From Azospirillum sp. B510 (GTDB lineage: Bacteria; Pseudomonadota; Alphaproteobacteria; Azospirillales; Azospirillaceae), in assembly GCF_000010725.1 (NCBI RefSeq), contig NC_013855.1, forward strand, positions 1,282,501 to 1,346,500: 64,000 bases of DNA. The letters are read 5' to 3'. Below, piece by piece: positions 1 through 7,667 of this stretch (the first letter of the stretch is position 1; every line of letters starts with the position of its first letter). The position numbers were made by a program, and so were the translations under genes. The notes under the pieces are model-generated. The model worked only from the letters and a program-made list of their open reading frames with translations, had not been told where the DNA came from and made no database searches.

Positions 1-100
1 GGAGCGGGAGTTCATCTTCGGACCTCTCGACGTCGGTGGCACGGTGCCTCTGGGCAGCCCGTGCGTTCATGGTGCCACAGGGATGGGCCGGTCACAATGC

Positions 101-126
101 GGGCCGGCACGACCCGATGCCGGCCC
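101..126 (-). terminator. Hairpin downstream of edd
   Basis: An inverted repeat with 8-bp GC arms (101-108 and 119-126) and a 10-nt loop lies about 27 nt past the edd stop codon, so it could end the edd transcript. There is no clear U-tract. The remaining first 150 bases hold no gene I can support. Confidence 0.35.
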
Positions 127-152
127 CGGGGTTCCAGGAATCGCCTGCCGGA

Positions 153-1991
153 TCAGCCCAGCAGGTTGAGGACGGAGCCGCCCTTCTCCGCCGCGCCGGC
201 ATTGTTGCGGAACAGGGCGAACAGTTCGCGCCCGCAGCCGTGGGAGGCATCCTCGCTCGGCGGCGGCGGAGCGCCACGACTCTGCCATTCGGCGCTATCG
301 ACCAGGGCGTCCAGCGTTCCGGCCTCGGCATCCAGCCGCAGGATATCGCCGTCGCGCACCCGGCCGAGCGGACCACCGCCCTTCACCTCCGGCGTGACGT
401 GGATGGCGGCAGGCACCTTGCCGGAGGCGCCGGACATGCGGCCATCGGTGACCAGCGCCACCTTGAAGCCCTTGTCCTGCAGCACGCCCAGCGGCGGGGT
501 CAGCTTGTGCAGTTCCGGCATGCCGTTGGCGGCCGGCCCCTGATAGCGGACGACGACGACGACGTCGCGGTCCAGGTCACCGGCGCGGAAGGCGGCCTGG
601 ACGGCCTCCTGGTTGTCGAAGACGCGGGCGGGCGCCTCGATCACGCGATGTTCCGGCTTGACCGCCGAGATCTTGATGACGCCGCGGCCGAGATTGCCGG
701 TCAGCACGCGCAGACCGCCCTCGGCGGCGAAGGGGGCCGCGGTGGTGGCGACGACCGTCGGGTCGCCGCTCTGGTCGGTGGCGGAGCGGGTCCAGCTCAG
801 GGCGCCGCCCTCGTCCAGCTCCGGCATGCTGCGATAGGGCTCCAGACCGCCCTCGCCCCAGACGGTGGCGATGTCGGTATGGACAAGGCCGGCATCGATC
901 AGCTGGCCGATGATGAAGGGCATGCCGCCGGCCTGGTGGAAGCGGTTCACATCGGCGCTGCCGTTGGGATAGACGCGCGCCAGCAGCGGGACGACGGCCG
1001 ACAGGTCGGAGAAATCCTCCCAGGTCAGCTCGATGCCGGCGGCGGCGGCGATGGCCGGGATGTGCAGGGTGTGGTTGGTCGAACCGCCGGTCGCCAGCAG
1101 CCCGACGATGCCGTTGACCAGGGCGCGCTCGTCGGCGATGCGGCCGATCGGCGAGCCGGCGCCGGGAGCGGCCATCGCCACCACCCGGCGGGCGGCGGCA
1201 TCGGTCAGCGCGTCGCGCAGCGGCGTGTCGGGATTGACGAAGCTGGCGCCCGGCAGATGCAGGCCCATGATCTCCATCAGCATCTGGTTGGTGTTGGCGG
1301 TGCCGTAGAAGGTGCAGGTGCCCGGCGCGTGATAGGCCTGGGACTCCGCCTCCAGCAGCTCGTCCCGTCCGATCTTGCCCTGGGCGTAGAGCTGGCGCAC
1401 CTTGGCCTTGTCGGCGTTCGACAGGCCGGAGGGCATCGGGCCGGCGGGAACGAAGATCGTCGGCAGATGGCCGAAGGCGAGCGAGCCGATCACCAGGCCG
1501 GGGACGATCTTGTCGCAGATGCCCAGGCAGAGCACGCCGTCGAAGGTGGCGTGGGACAGGGCGACGCCGGTCGCCAGCGCGATGACGTCGCGGCTGAACA
1601 GCGACAGCTCCATCCCCTCATAGCCCTGGGTGACGCCGTCGCACATGGCGGGCACGCCGCCGGCCACCTGGGCGACGCCGCCGGCCGCGCGCACCGATTG
1701 GCGGATCAGCGCCGGATAGTGCTCATAGGGCTGATGGGCCGACAGCATGTCGTTGTAGGCGGTGACGATGCCGATCGACGGCTGGACCTCGCCACGCAAG
1801 GCCGCCTTGTCGTTGGCGCCGCAGGCGGCGAAGGCATGGGCGAGGTTGGCGCAGCCCAGGCGATGGCGGCGCGGCTTTCCGGCGGCGCTTTCCAACCGCG
1901 CCAGATAAGCGGCACGGCGGTCGCGGCTGCGCTCCGCGATGCGCTCCGTCACGCGGGCGACGACAGAATTCAGGGAGGCGGGCTTGCTCAT
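153..1991 (-). CDS. edd: Phosphogluconate dehydratase (Edd)
   Basis: 612-aa Edd that converts 6-phosphogluconate to 2-keto-3-deoxy-6-phosphogluconate, the first committed step of the Entner-Doudoroff pathway, in the cytoplasm. It belongs to the IlvD/Edd Fe-S dehydratase family; conserved stretches such as [18 protein letters not shown] and [16 protein letters not shown] are present, and the length is close to the usual 600-610 aa. I chose the start MSKPASLN because longer readings add a low-complexity tail running into the regulatory spacer. It is divergent from an RpiR/HexR-type regulator, which in other proteobacteria represses edd and is released by KDPG. Very confident. Confidence 0.95.
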   Translation of the reverse strand: MSKPASLNSVVARVTERIAERSRDRRAAYLARLESAAGKPRRHRLGCANLAHAFAACGANDKAALRGEVQPSIGIVTAYNDMLSAHQPYEHYPALIRQSVRAAGGVAQVAGGVPAMCDGVTQGYEGMELSLFSRDVIALATGVALSHATFDGVLCLGICDKIVPGLVIGSLAFGHLPTIFVPAGPMPSGLSNADKAKVRQLYAQGKIGRDELLEAESQAYHAPGTCTFYGTANTNQMLMEIMGLHLPGASFVNPDTPLRDALTDAAARRVVAMAAPGAGSPIGRIADERALVNGIVGLLATGGSTNHTLHIPAIAAAAGIELTWEDFSDLSAVVPLLARVYPNGSADVNRFHQAGGMPFIIGQLIDAGLVHTDIATVWGEGGLEPYRSMPELDEGGALSWTRSATDQSGDPTVVATTAAPFAAEGGLRVLTGNLGRGVIKISAVKPEHRVIEAPARVFDNQEAVQAAFRAGDLDRDVVVVVRYQGPAANGMPELHKLTPPLGVLQDKGFKVALVTDGRMSGASGKVPAAIHVTPEVKGGGPLGRVRDGDILRLDAEAGTLDALVDSAEWQSRGAPPPPSEDASHGCGRELFALFRNNAGAAEKGGSVLNLLG

Positions 1992-2061
1992 GATCGCGTC
2001 TCGACCGTTAGTGGGAGGCGATGATTTCCGAAACGGACCATACGCCTGGGAGGGCGGGCTG

Positions 2062-2079
2062 TGAAGAAATTTTTTTTCA
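2062..2079. promoter_or_regulatory. Candidate HexR operator in the edd/hexR spacer
   Basis: TGAAGAAATTTTTTTTCA is an imperfect palindrome with TGAA/TTCA ends and an A/T core, standing out in otherwise GC-rich DNA. A related half-site, AAAATTCTTCA, follows at about 2120-2130. The position between the divergent edd and RpiR-type genes makes it the natural operator. The sequence is observed; its regulator is inferred. Confidence 0.5.
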
Positions 2080-2197
2080 TACATAGGCCGCCGCGACTGG
2101 ATTTCTCGCCATCCGCGGCAAAATTCTTCATAATGGGGGAAAAGCGCGGTTCGAAGCTCTCCCTCGAAGCCCTCTTCCAGAGAAGCAACCTTACGCC

Positions 2198-3103
2198 ATG
2201 CCATCCCCGGTCAACAGCGCATCCGCCACTCCTACACCATTGGATATGCTGGGCGAAATCCGCAGGCGGCGCAGCGGGCTGAAGCGGTCCGAAGGGCGGA
2301 TCGCCGATCTGGTGCTGGCCGATCCACGGCGGGTTCTGGATCTGAACGTCACATCCCTGGCGCAGGCGGCCGAGGTGAGCGAAGCGACGGTCGTGCGGTT
2401 TTGCCGCAGCGTCGGCTGTGCCGGCTTCCCTGATTTCAAGCTGCGGCTCGCCGGATCGCAGGCGCGGGACGAGGCGCGGGGCGGCACCCCCTATGTCAGC
2501 CAGGACGTCGCGCCGGACGATGATGTCGGCATCTTGGCGCGAAAAATTTTTTCATCGAGCGCCGCCGCCCTCACCACCGCTTCGGCCGCGCTGGACGACC
2601 GGGCGCTGGAGCGGGCGATCACGCTGCTGGCGGATGCGCCGCGGGTGCTGTGCGTGGGCACCGGCGGGTCGAGCGCGCTGGCCCAGGACGCCGCGCACAA
2701 GCTGTTGCGGTTCGGCGCCGATGCCCAGCCCTGCGCCGATCCGGTGCTGGCACGCATGCTGCTCGTCAATATGGGGGCCGGCTGCGTTCTGCTGGCCCTG
2801 TCCAACACCGGGCGCAGCGGGACGATCAACGAGCTGGCCGCGGCGGCGCGGGCCCAGGGCATGGCGGTGGTGGCGATCACCGCCCCCCGGTCGCCGCTCG
2901 CCTCCATGGCGACCGTGGTCATCGCCAGCCAGCCGGTGGAGGACACGGAGATGTACACGCCGATGGCGTCGCGGCTGGTGCATCTGACATTGATCGACGT
3001 GCTGTCCACCGGCGTCGCGCTGCGGCTGGGTGATCCCGCGGTGCGGCAACTGGCGAAGGTGAAATCGGCGATCAATGCCGGGCGGTTGCCACCACTGGCC
3101 TGA
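2198..3103 (+). CDS. hexR: RpiR/HexR-family transcriptional regulator
   Basis: 301-aa RpiR-family repressor. The N-terminal HTH_6 region (about residues 15-95) contains [19 protein letters not shown], and a sugar-isomerase (SIS) domain follows (about 125-260) with [16 protein letters not shown] and ALSNTGRSG, the phosphosugar-binding loops. The family member HexR senses KDPG and controls zwf, edd, eda and gluconeogenic genes. Head-to-head placement with edd supports that role. A later start at residue 17 ([11 protein letters not shown]) is also possible. An A/T palindrome resembling the spacer operator lies inside the gene at 2541-2553. Confidence 0.85.
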   Translation: MPSPVNSASATPTPLDMLGEIRRRRSGLKRSEGRIADLVLADPRRVLDLNVTSLAQAAEVSEATVVRFCRSVGCAGFPDFKLRLAGSQARDEARGGTPYVSQDVAPDDDVGILARKIFSSSAAALTTASAALDDRALERAITLLADAPRVLCVGTGGSSALAQDAAHKLLRFGADAQPCADPVLARMLLVNMGAGCVLLALSNTGRSGTINELAAAARAQGMAVVAITAPRSPLASMATVVIASQPVEDTEMYTPMASRLVHLTLIDVLSTGVALRLGDPAVRQLAKVKSAINAGRLPPLA

Positions 3104-3313
3104 CGGCCGGCGTTGGGCAGCGATCCCTCTGCCACCCGCCAATCCGCAAACTGCCGCAATCGTCATTCGACCATCGTCGAATAATTAAGCGAACGAACGA
3201 TTGCTATCCTCGGCCGCAATCCGGCCCTGCGACCATCCCGCCTCCCCGCGAAACCGGGGCGGAGGCGCGGTGAACGCGGGAGCCAAAAACGGATGCAGGA
3301 AGAGGACGCACCG

Positions 3314-3784
3314 ATGACGCACAGGCCCTGCCCGCCGCCACCCCCTTCACGCGGCAACCTTTCGCCAACAGCCCCAAAGGCGGTTGTCATGGGCGGGCTG
3401 CTGGCGGCGGCGCTGACAGGTGGGGCCTTCGCCCATGGCGACGTCGTGCCCCAGCCGGTGGACACCGCGGGGCTGGAGAAGCTGGGCGACACCTGGCGGG
3501 ACAGCAATCCCTACCGCGGCAATCCGCGCGCCATCGAGATCGGCGCGTCGGCCTTCAACCAGAACTGCGCGCGCTGCCATGGGCTGGGCGCGGTGTCCGG
3601 CGGCATCGCTCCCGACCTGCGCTATCTCGAAAAGGGCGATGCCGGCGACGAGTGGTTCAAGGAACGCGTCACCAACGGTTCGATCCGCAATGGCGTCACC
3701 TATATGCCGAAATTCGGCGAGGCCCTGGGGCAGGAGGCGCTGTGGGCGATCCGCTCCTGGCTGGAAACCGTGCATGAAGACTGA
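3314..3784 (+). CDS. pedF: Cytochrome c-550, PedF type
   Basis: 156-aa periplasmic monohaem cytochrome c. A hydrophobic signal segment (about residues 22-41, ending AFA-HGD) precedes the mature chain; the haem site is CARCH and a C-terminal MPKF offers the axial Met. The stretch HGDVVPQPVDTAGL is characteristic of PedF, the electron acceptor of PQQ-dependent alcohol dehydrogenases. ATG 3314 is chosen because GGAAGAGGA lies 8 nt upstream; an in-frame ATG at 3293 is weaker. It opens a block with a LuxR regulator, a CXXCW protein and pqqABCDE, which fits PQQ-linked alcohol oxidation, but no PQQ dehydrogenase lies in this window. Confidence 0.85.
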   Translation: MTHRPCPPPPPSRGNLSPTAPKAVVMGGLLAAALTGGAFAHGDVVPQPVDTAGLEKLGDTWRDSNPYRGNPRAIEIGASAFNQNCARCHGLGAVSGGIAPDLRYLEKGDAGDEWFKERVTNGSIRNGVTYMPKFGEALGQEALWAIRSWLETVHED

Positions 3785-3836
3785 CCGCCGGCTTCAATCG
3801 AAGGGGGTATGTCCGATGGCCGTGCGACATGTTCGC

Positions 3837-3854
3837 GCACAAAACAATTTGTGC
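3837..3854. promoter_or_regulatory. Perfect inverted repeat upstream of response regulator
   Basis: GCACAAAACAATTTGTGC has 7-bp perfect arms and a 4-nt centre. It lies in the 171-bp spacer between pedF and the LuxR-type regulator. The A/T-rich centre and lack of a following T-run suggest a protein-binding site rather than a terminator. Which regulator binds is unknown. Confidence 0.35.
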
Positions 3855-3955
3855 TGTTCACGGTATTGCACCTTCCCGTTTCAGTCTGACACAATGGAGT
3901 CGGAAAGTCTTCCCGCCGCCCATCCTCTCCGCCGCTGTGCAGGGAACCGCAGGCC

Positions 3956-4606
3956 ATGACCCGGATCCTGATCGCCGATGACCACCCGATGGTGCGCGAC
4001 GCCTTGCGCAGCGCGGTGCTCTATTCCTGCCAGGCCACCGATGTGATGGAGGCGGACAGGCTCGACAGCGTCATGCAGGCGCTGGAGGAACGGGGCGACC
4101 TCGACCTCGTGCTGCTGGACGTGAACATGCCGGGCATGAACGGGCTGGGTGGGCTGCGCACGCTGCGCCAGCGTTTCCCGGCGACCCCGGTCGTCGTCGT
4201 TTCCGCCCATGAGGAGCGCCGCTGGGTCCGGGAGGCGATGGAGAGCGGGGCCGCCGGCTTCATTCCGAAATCCACCCCCCGCGATGCCATCGCCGCCGCC
4301 TTGCGCCAAGTGCTGAACGGCGAACTCTATGTTCCGCCCCAGACCGGGGTGGAGGACGGCGCCAACGATTGCGAGGATGCCGAGACCGCTGAGATCGCGC
4401 GCCGCATCTCCACCCTGACGGCGCAACAGCTCCGAGTCCTGGAGCTGCTCGGCACCGGCAAGCTGAACAAGGAGATCGCCTTCGATCTCAGCATCACCGA
4501 GACGACGGTCAAGGCCCATGTCTCCGCCATCCTGCAAAAGCTGAAGGTCTACAGCCGTACCCAGGCGGTGGTGATCGCCAACCGCGTTCTGGCCGACCGG
4601 CGGTGA
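3956..4606 (+). CDS. LuxR/NarL-type response regulator (PQQ locus)
   Basis: 216-aa two-component response regulator. The receiver domain (residues 1-120) has acidic residues ADDHP, phospho-acceptor Asp in LLDVNMPG, and Ser/Thr and Lys in VVSAHEE and IPKST. The C-terminal LuxR HTH (about 145-210) contains LTAQQLRVLELL and NKEIAFDLSITETTVKAHVS. Close relatives (AgmR/ExaE/ErbR type) control PQQ-dependent alcohol oxidation and PQQ genes. It sits between pedF and the CXXCW gene, 7 nt from the latter, so is probably in the same operon. No partner kinase is nearby. Confidence 0.85.
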   Translation: MTRILIADDHPMVRDALRSAVLYSCQATDVMEADRLDSVMQALEERGDLDLVLLDVNMPGMNGLGGLRTLRQRFPATPVVVVSAHEERRWVREAMESGAAGFIPKSTPRDAIAAALRQVLNGELYVPPQTGVEDGANDCEDAETAEIARRISTLTAQQLRVLELLGTGKLNKEIAFDLSITETTVKAHVSAILQKLKVYSRTQAVVIANRVLADRR

Positions 4607-4613
4607 GGCGGAT

Positions 4614-5195
4614 TTGCGGTTCCCGACAGTCCGGATCGGCCTGACCCTCCCAACCCTCGCCCTTCTCGCGACCATAGGGTTCAATCCTGCCGCCTTCGCC
4701 GCCGGCGTGCCGCAGCCGGAGGGTTACCGCCTGTCCGACTACCGCTCCCCCACGCCGGACGGCGTCCCCGGGGCGGAGACTGTCGACACGGCTGCGGTGC
4801 GTTCCCTGCTGGCGCAGGGCCGTACGATCCCGATCTTCGTCCAGCGGCTTGAACGCAGCACGCTTCCCGGCGGCCCCTGGCTGCAATCGAAGCCTTACCG
4901 GCAGATTCCCGGCAGCGTCTGGTTGCCCAATGTCGGACTGGGCGCACCGGATGCCGCCACGCTGGGCTGGTTCGAATCGCAGTTGGACCGGTTGACCGCC
5001 GGCGACCGGGCGCGTGATATTCTGTTCTATTGCCTGTCCGATTGCTGGATGTCGTGGAACGCGGCGAAGCGCGCGGTGTTGCTTGGCTATGCCCGGGTCC
5101 ATTGGTACCCGACGGGCATCGACGGCTGGATGGAGGCCGGTCTGCCGACGGAGGAGGCGCATCCGCTGCCACCACCGACAGCGCCCGCGCCCTGA
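4614..5195 (+). CDS. PQQ-associated CXXCW-motif rhodanese-like protein
   Basis: 193-aa exported protein of the PQQ-dependent catabolism-associated CXXCW family. A signal peptide occupies about residues 1-29 (TLALLATIGFNPAAFAAG). The middle is a rhodanese-like fold, and the signature YCLSDCWMSWNAAKRA places two Cys before Trp. The best start is a TTG codon at 4614 preceded by GAGGCGG; no ATG or GTG allows an intact signal peptide. Members occur beside PQQ-dependent alcohol dehydrogenases and are required for alcohol growth in some bacteria, though their chemistry is unknown. It is probably cotranscribed with the preceding regulator. Confidence 0.85.
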   Translation: MRFPTVRIGLTLPTLALLATIGFNPAAFAAGVPQPEGYRLSDYRSPTPDGVPGAETVDTAAVRSLLAQGRTIPIFVQRLERSTLPGGPWLQSKPYRQIPGSVWLPNVGLGAPDAATLGWFESQLDRLTAGDRARDILFYCLSDCWMSWNAAKRAVLLGYARVHWYPTGIDGWMEAGLPTEEAHPLPPPTAPAP

Positions 5196-5331
5196 AACCG
5201 GCGGAGGGACGGGGCCGAAGGGGATGGCGGATTACACCATGGTAGCATGGCGATCCCCCACCCCGGACGGATACTCTTCATCTTGCCAACCATCATGGCC
5301 ATCAACAATCTGCAATCAGGAGCAACCCGCG

Positions 5332-5412
5332 ATGAAGACCTGGCGCAAACCGAAGACCATCGAGATCGCCGTCGGCACCGAAATCAACGCCTACGCCTGC
5401 GCCGGCCTGTAA
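5332..5412 (+). CDS. pqqA: PQQ precursor peptide PqqA
   Basis: 26-aa peptide, too short for most gene callers: MKTWRKPKTIEIAVGTEINA followed by YACAGL. The conserved Glu and Tyr (E-I-N-A-Y) that PqqE cross-links and that become the PQQ skeleton are present in the E-x3-Y spacing. AGGAG at 5318-5322 is a strong ribosome site. It is followed by pqqBCDE in the same direction. Confidence 0.95.
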   Translation: MKTWRKPKTIEIAVGTEINAYACAGL

Positions 5413-5418
5413 GCCGGC
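5401..5418 (+). terminator. Hairpin over the pqqA stop codon
   Basis: GCCGGC-CTGTAA-GCCGGC forms a 6-bp GC stem with the last sense codon and TAA in the loop. It sits between pqqA and pqqB, 130 nt before pqqB. Partial termination or RNA processing here would give the known excess of pqqA transcript over downstream genes; no T-run follows, so it is more likely an attenuator or RNA stabiliser than a full stop. Confidence 0.4.
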
Positions 5419-5547
5419 CCTCAAAGCCCAACGATTCGGGACCGGGGCGCTGTGTGACATCCTTCCCCGGTCCCCCTCCCTTCCACCAGCCTCTCTCTGG
5501 ACCGCATCCGAGACGGCTCCCGACGGAACGGCGTGAAGACGGTGGCC

Positions 5548-6480
5548 ATGAAGATTCTCGTTCTCGGTTCGGCGGCCGGCGGGGGATTTCCGCAATGGAA
5601 CTGCGCCTGCGCGGGATGCCGCCGCGCCCGCTCCGGCGATCCGGCGGCCAAGCCGCGTACCCAGTCGTCGCTGGCGGTGACAGCGGACGGTGAGCGTTGG
5701 TTGCTGCTCAACGCCTCGCCCGACCTTGGCGCGCAGCTGCTGGCCAATCCGCAGCTTCATCCGACGGGCGGCCTGCGCGGAAACCCGATCAGCGCGGCAC
5801 TGTTGACCAACGCCGACATCGACCATGTCGCCGGCCTGCTGACGCTGCGCGAATCCCACCCCTTCTCCATCTACGCCACGACCCGCGTCCATGGCGTGCT
5901 GGCCGGCAACAGTGTCTTCAATGTGCTGAACCCGGATCTGGTCGCCCGCCGGCAGATGGCGCTGGGCGAACCGTTCGAGCCAACCGGGGCCGATGGCCGC
6001 CCGCTGGGGCTGGAGGTGGAGGCCTTCGCCGTGCCAGGCAAGGTGGCGCTCTATCTGGAGGATGCCTCGGCCGGTCCCGGCTTCGGATCGGTCGCGGAGG
6101 ATACGGTGGCGGTGCGCATCCGCCCGAGCGACGGGTCGGGTGACGGCTTCTTCTACATTCCCGGCTGCGCCGCGCTGCCCGGCTGGCTCGCCGACCGGCT
6201 GTTCGGGGCGGCGCTGGTGCTGTTCGACGGCACCACCTGGACCGATGACGAGATGATCCGCAACGGCACCGGAGTCAAGACGGCGGGCCGCATGGGGCAT
6301 ATGCCGATGTCGGGACCGGAGGGAAGCATCGCCGCCTTCGCGCCGCTCTCTGTCGCCCGCAAGATCTACATCCACATCAACAACACGAACCCCGCCCTGC
6401 TGGAGGATTCGCCCGAGCGGGCGGAGGCCGAGGCGGCCGGCTGGCGCATCGCCCATGACGGGCTGGAGCTGACCCTATGA
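5548..6480 (+). CDS. pqqB: PQQ biosynthesis protein PqqB
   Basis: 310-aa metallo-beta-lactamase-fold protein of PQQ biosynthesis, thought to hydroxylate the tyrosine part of the excised Glu-Tyr dipeptide. The family N-terminus MKILVLGSAAGGGFPQWNC is present, with zinc-type Cys in WNCACAGC and the altered metal-binding motif TNADIDHVAGL. I start at ATG 5548 because PqqB proteins begin at this point; an in-frame GTG at 5533 would add five residues. The stop overlaps the pqqC start (ATGA), so the two are translationally coupled. Confidence 0.95.
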   Translation: MKILVLGSAAGGGFPQWNCACAGCRRARSGDPAAKPRTQSSLAVTADGERWLLLNASPDLGAQLLANPQLHPTGGLRGNPISAALLTNADIDHVAGLLTLRESHPFSIYATTRVHGVLAGNSVFNVLNPDLVARRQMALGEPFEPTGADGRPLGLEVEAFAVPGKVALYLEDASAGPGFGSVAEDTVAVRIRPSDGSGDGFFYIPGCAALPGWLADRLFGAALVLFDGTTWTDDEMIRNGTGVKTAGRMGHMPMSGPEGSIAAFAPLSVARKIYIHINNTNPALLEDSPERAEAEAAGWRIAHDGLELTL

Positions 6481-7313
6481 CCGACCTCCCCACCGAGACC
6501 CCGCCCGCCGATGCCCCGCCCGCCGATGCCCCGCCCGCCGATGCCCCGATGTCCCGCGAGGCGTTCCGCGACGCCCTCCACGCCATCGGCGAGCGGCAAT
6601 ATCACGACCTCCATCCCTTCCATCAGCTTCTCCATGGCGGCAAGCTGCGCAAGGGACAGATCCAGGCCTGGGCGCTGAACCGCTTCTATTATCAGGTGTC
6701 GATCCCGCGCAAGGATCTGACCATCATGTCGCGCATGGACGACCCGGCGCTGCGCCGGACCTGGCTGCAACGGGTTCTCGACCATGACGGCCTGACCCAG
6801 ACCGGCGAACTGGACGAGACCAAGGTCGGCGGCATCGAACGCTGGCTGCGGCTGACCGACGGGCTGGGGCTGGACCGCGATTATGTAAGGTCGCTGGAGG
6901 GCATCCTGCCCGCCACCCGTTTCGCGGTGGACGCCTATGTCAATTTCGTGCGTGACCATTCGCTGCTGGAGGCCGTGGCCTCTTCGCTGACGGAGCTGTT
7001 CGCCCCGTCGATCCACCGCGAGCGGATCGCCGGCTTCGAGCGGAATTACGCGTTCGCCAACGACAGCACCCTGTCCTATTTCCGCAAGCGGCTGGACGAG
7101 GCGCCGCGCGACGTGGAATTCGGGCTGGAGTATGTGCTGACCAATGCCCGCACGGCGGAGCGGCAGCGTCAGTGCCTGCACGCCCTGCGCTTCAAGACCG
7201 AGCTGCTGTGGGCGCAGCTCGACGCCCTGCACCATGCCTATATCACCCCCAACCTGATCCCACCCGGCGCCTTCGTTCCCGCCGACATGGATGCGACACG
7301 GTACAGCCGGTGA
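6477..7313 (+). CDS. pqqC: Pyrroloquinoline-quinone synthase PqqC
   Basis: 278-aa PqqC, the cofactorless oxidase that performs ring closure and the final eight-electron oxidation to PQQ. The core begins at MSREAFRDALHAIGERQYHD and contains KGQIQAWALNRFYYQ, typical of the heme-oxygenase-like all-helical fold. About 25 residues precede the core and contain three PPADA units encoded by a perfect 15-bp repeat, longer than usual PqqC N-termini. If translation began at the internal ATG (6549) the repeat would be outside the protein, but ATG 6477 is coupled to the pqqB stop. Its TGA overlaps the pqqD GTG. Confidence 0.95.
   Translation: MTDLPTETPPADAPPADAPPADAPMSREAFRDALHAIGERQYHDLHPFHQLLHGGKLRKGQIQAWALNRFYYQVSIPRKDLTIMSRMDDPALRRTWLQRVLDHDGLTQTGELDETKVGGIERWLRLTDGLGLDRDYVRSLEGILPATRFAVDAYVNFVRDHSLLEAVASSLTELFAPSIHRERIAGFERNYAFANDSTLSYFRKRLDEAPRDVEFGLEYVLTNARTAERQRQCLHALRFKTELLWAQLDALHHAYITPNLIPPGAFVPADMDATRYSR
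6501..6545 (+). repeat. 15-bp tandem repeat x3 in pqqC
   Basis: Three identical copies of ccgcccgccgatgcc encode PPADA-PPADA-PPADA in the N-terminal extension of PqqC. Perfect identity including third codon positions indicates recent slippage expansion; the unit is a multiple of 3, so copy changes keep frame. Confidence 0.9.
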
Positions 7314-7642
7314 CCACCCCCACCCCTGCCCCCACCCCTGCCCCCACCCCTGCCCCCACCCCTGCGATCGCGGAGGCCGACCGGCTGCGGCTGGCCCCCG
7401 GCGTCATGCTGCGCAACGACCGCCGCCGTGGCCAATGGATGCTGATGGCGCCGGAACGTCTGCTCGTGCTCGACGAGATGGCGCTGGCGGTGGTGCGGGC
7501 CTGTGTCGGGCCGGAGGCCGCCGATGTGACCAGCGGCATCGACCGGCTGGCGGCCGAGTATGACGCCCCGCGCCCGGAGGTCGCCGCCGATGTTCTGGAA
7601 CTGCTGACCGACCTGCGCAACAAGGGCTATGTCGTCACATGA
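7310..7642 (+). CDS. pqqD: PQQ peptide chaperone PqqD
   Basis: 110-aa PqqD, the small RiPP recognition element that binds PqqA and presents it to PqqE. The conserved core (about residues 25-110) has RLRLAPGVMLRNDRRRGQ and WMLMAPERLLVLDEMA, with winged-helix-like C-terminal helices. The start is the GTG overlapping the pqqC stop (GTGA). Residues 2-19 are an added PTPA repeat tail not normally found in PqqD. The next gene, pqqE, starts 25 nt downstream. Confidence 0.93.
   Translation: MTTPTPAPTPAPTPAPTPAIAEADRLRLAPGVMLRNDRRRGQWMLMAPERLLVLDEMALAVVRACVGPEAADVTSGIDRLAAEYDAPRPEVAADVLELLTDLRNKGYVVT
7319..7366 (+). repeat. 12-bp tandem repeat x4 in pqqD
   Basis: Four copies of cccacccctgcc (the last ending gcg) encode PTPA x4 directly after the pqqD start. 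In-frame, nearly perfect and GC-rich, so slippage-prone. It echoes the different Pro/Ala repeat at the start of the adjacent pqqC. Confidence 0.9.
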
Positions 7643-7667
7643 GGCGCGTCCACAGGAGGTGTGTCGA

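Noticed and set aside
13-15. Possible leftward start codon (ATG at 15, with GAGAGG upstream) for a gene after edd
   Set aside because: Only five codons lie in the window, too little to support a gene.
36-2024. Long open frame antisense to edd
   Set aside because: High-GC shadow frame: low-complexity Gly/Ala/Arg-rich translation without domains, while the minus strand encodes a clear Edd.
7319-7366. Tandem repeats considered as a CRISPR-like array
   Set aside because: Unit of 12 bp without spacers, inside a coding frame; simple slippage repeat.
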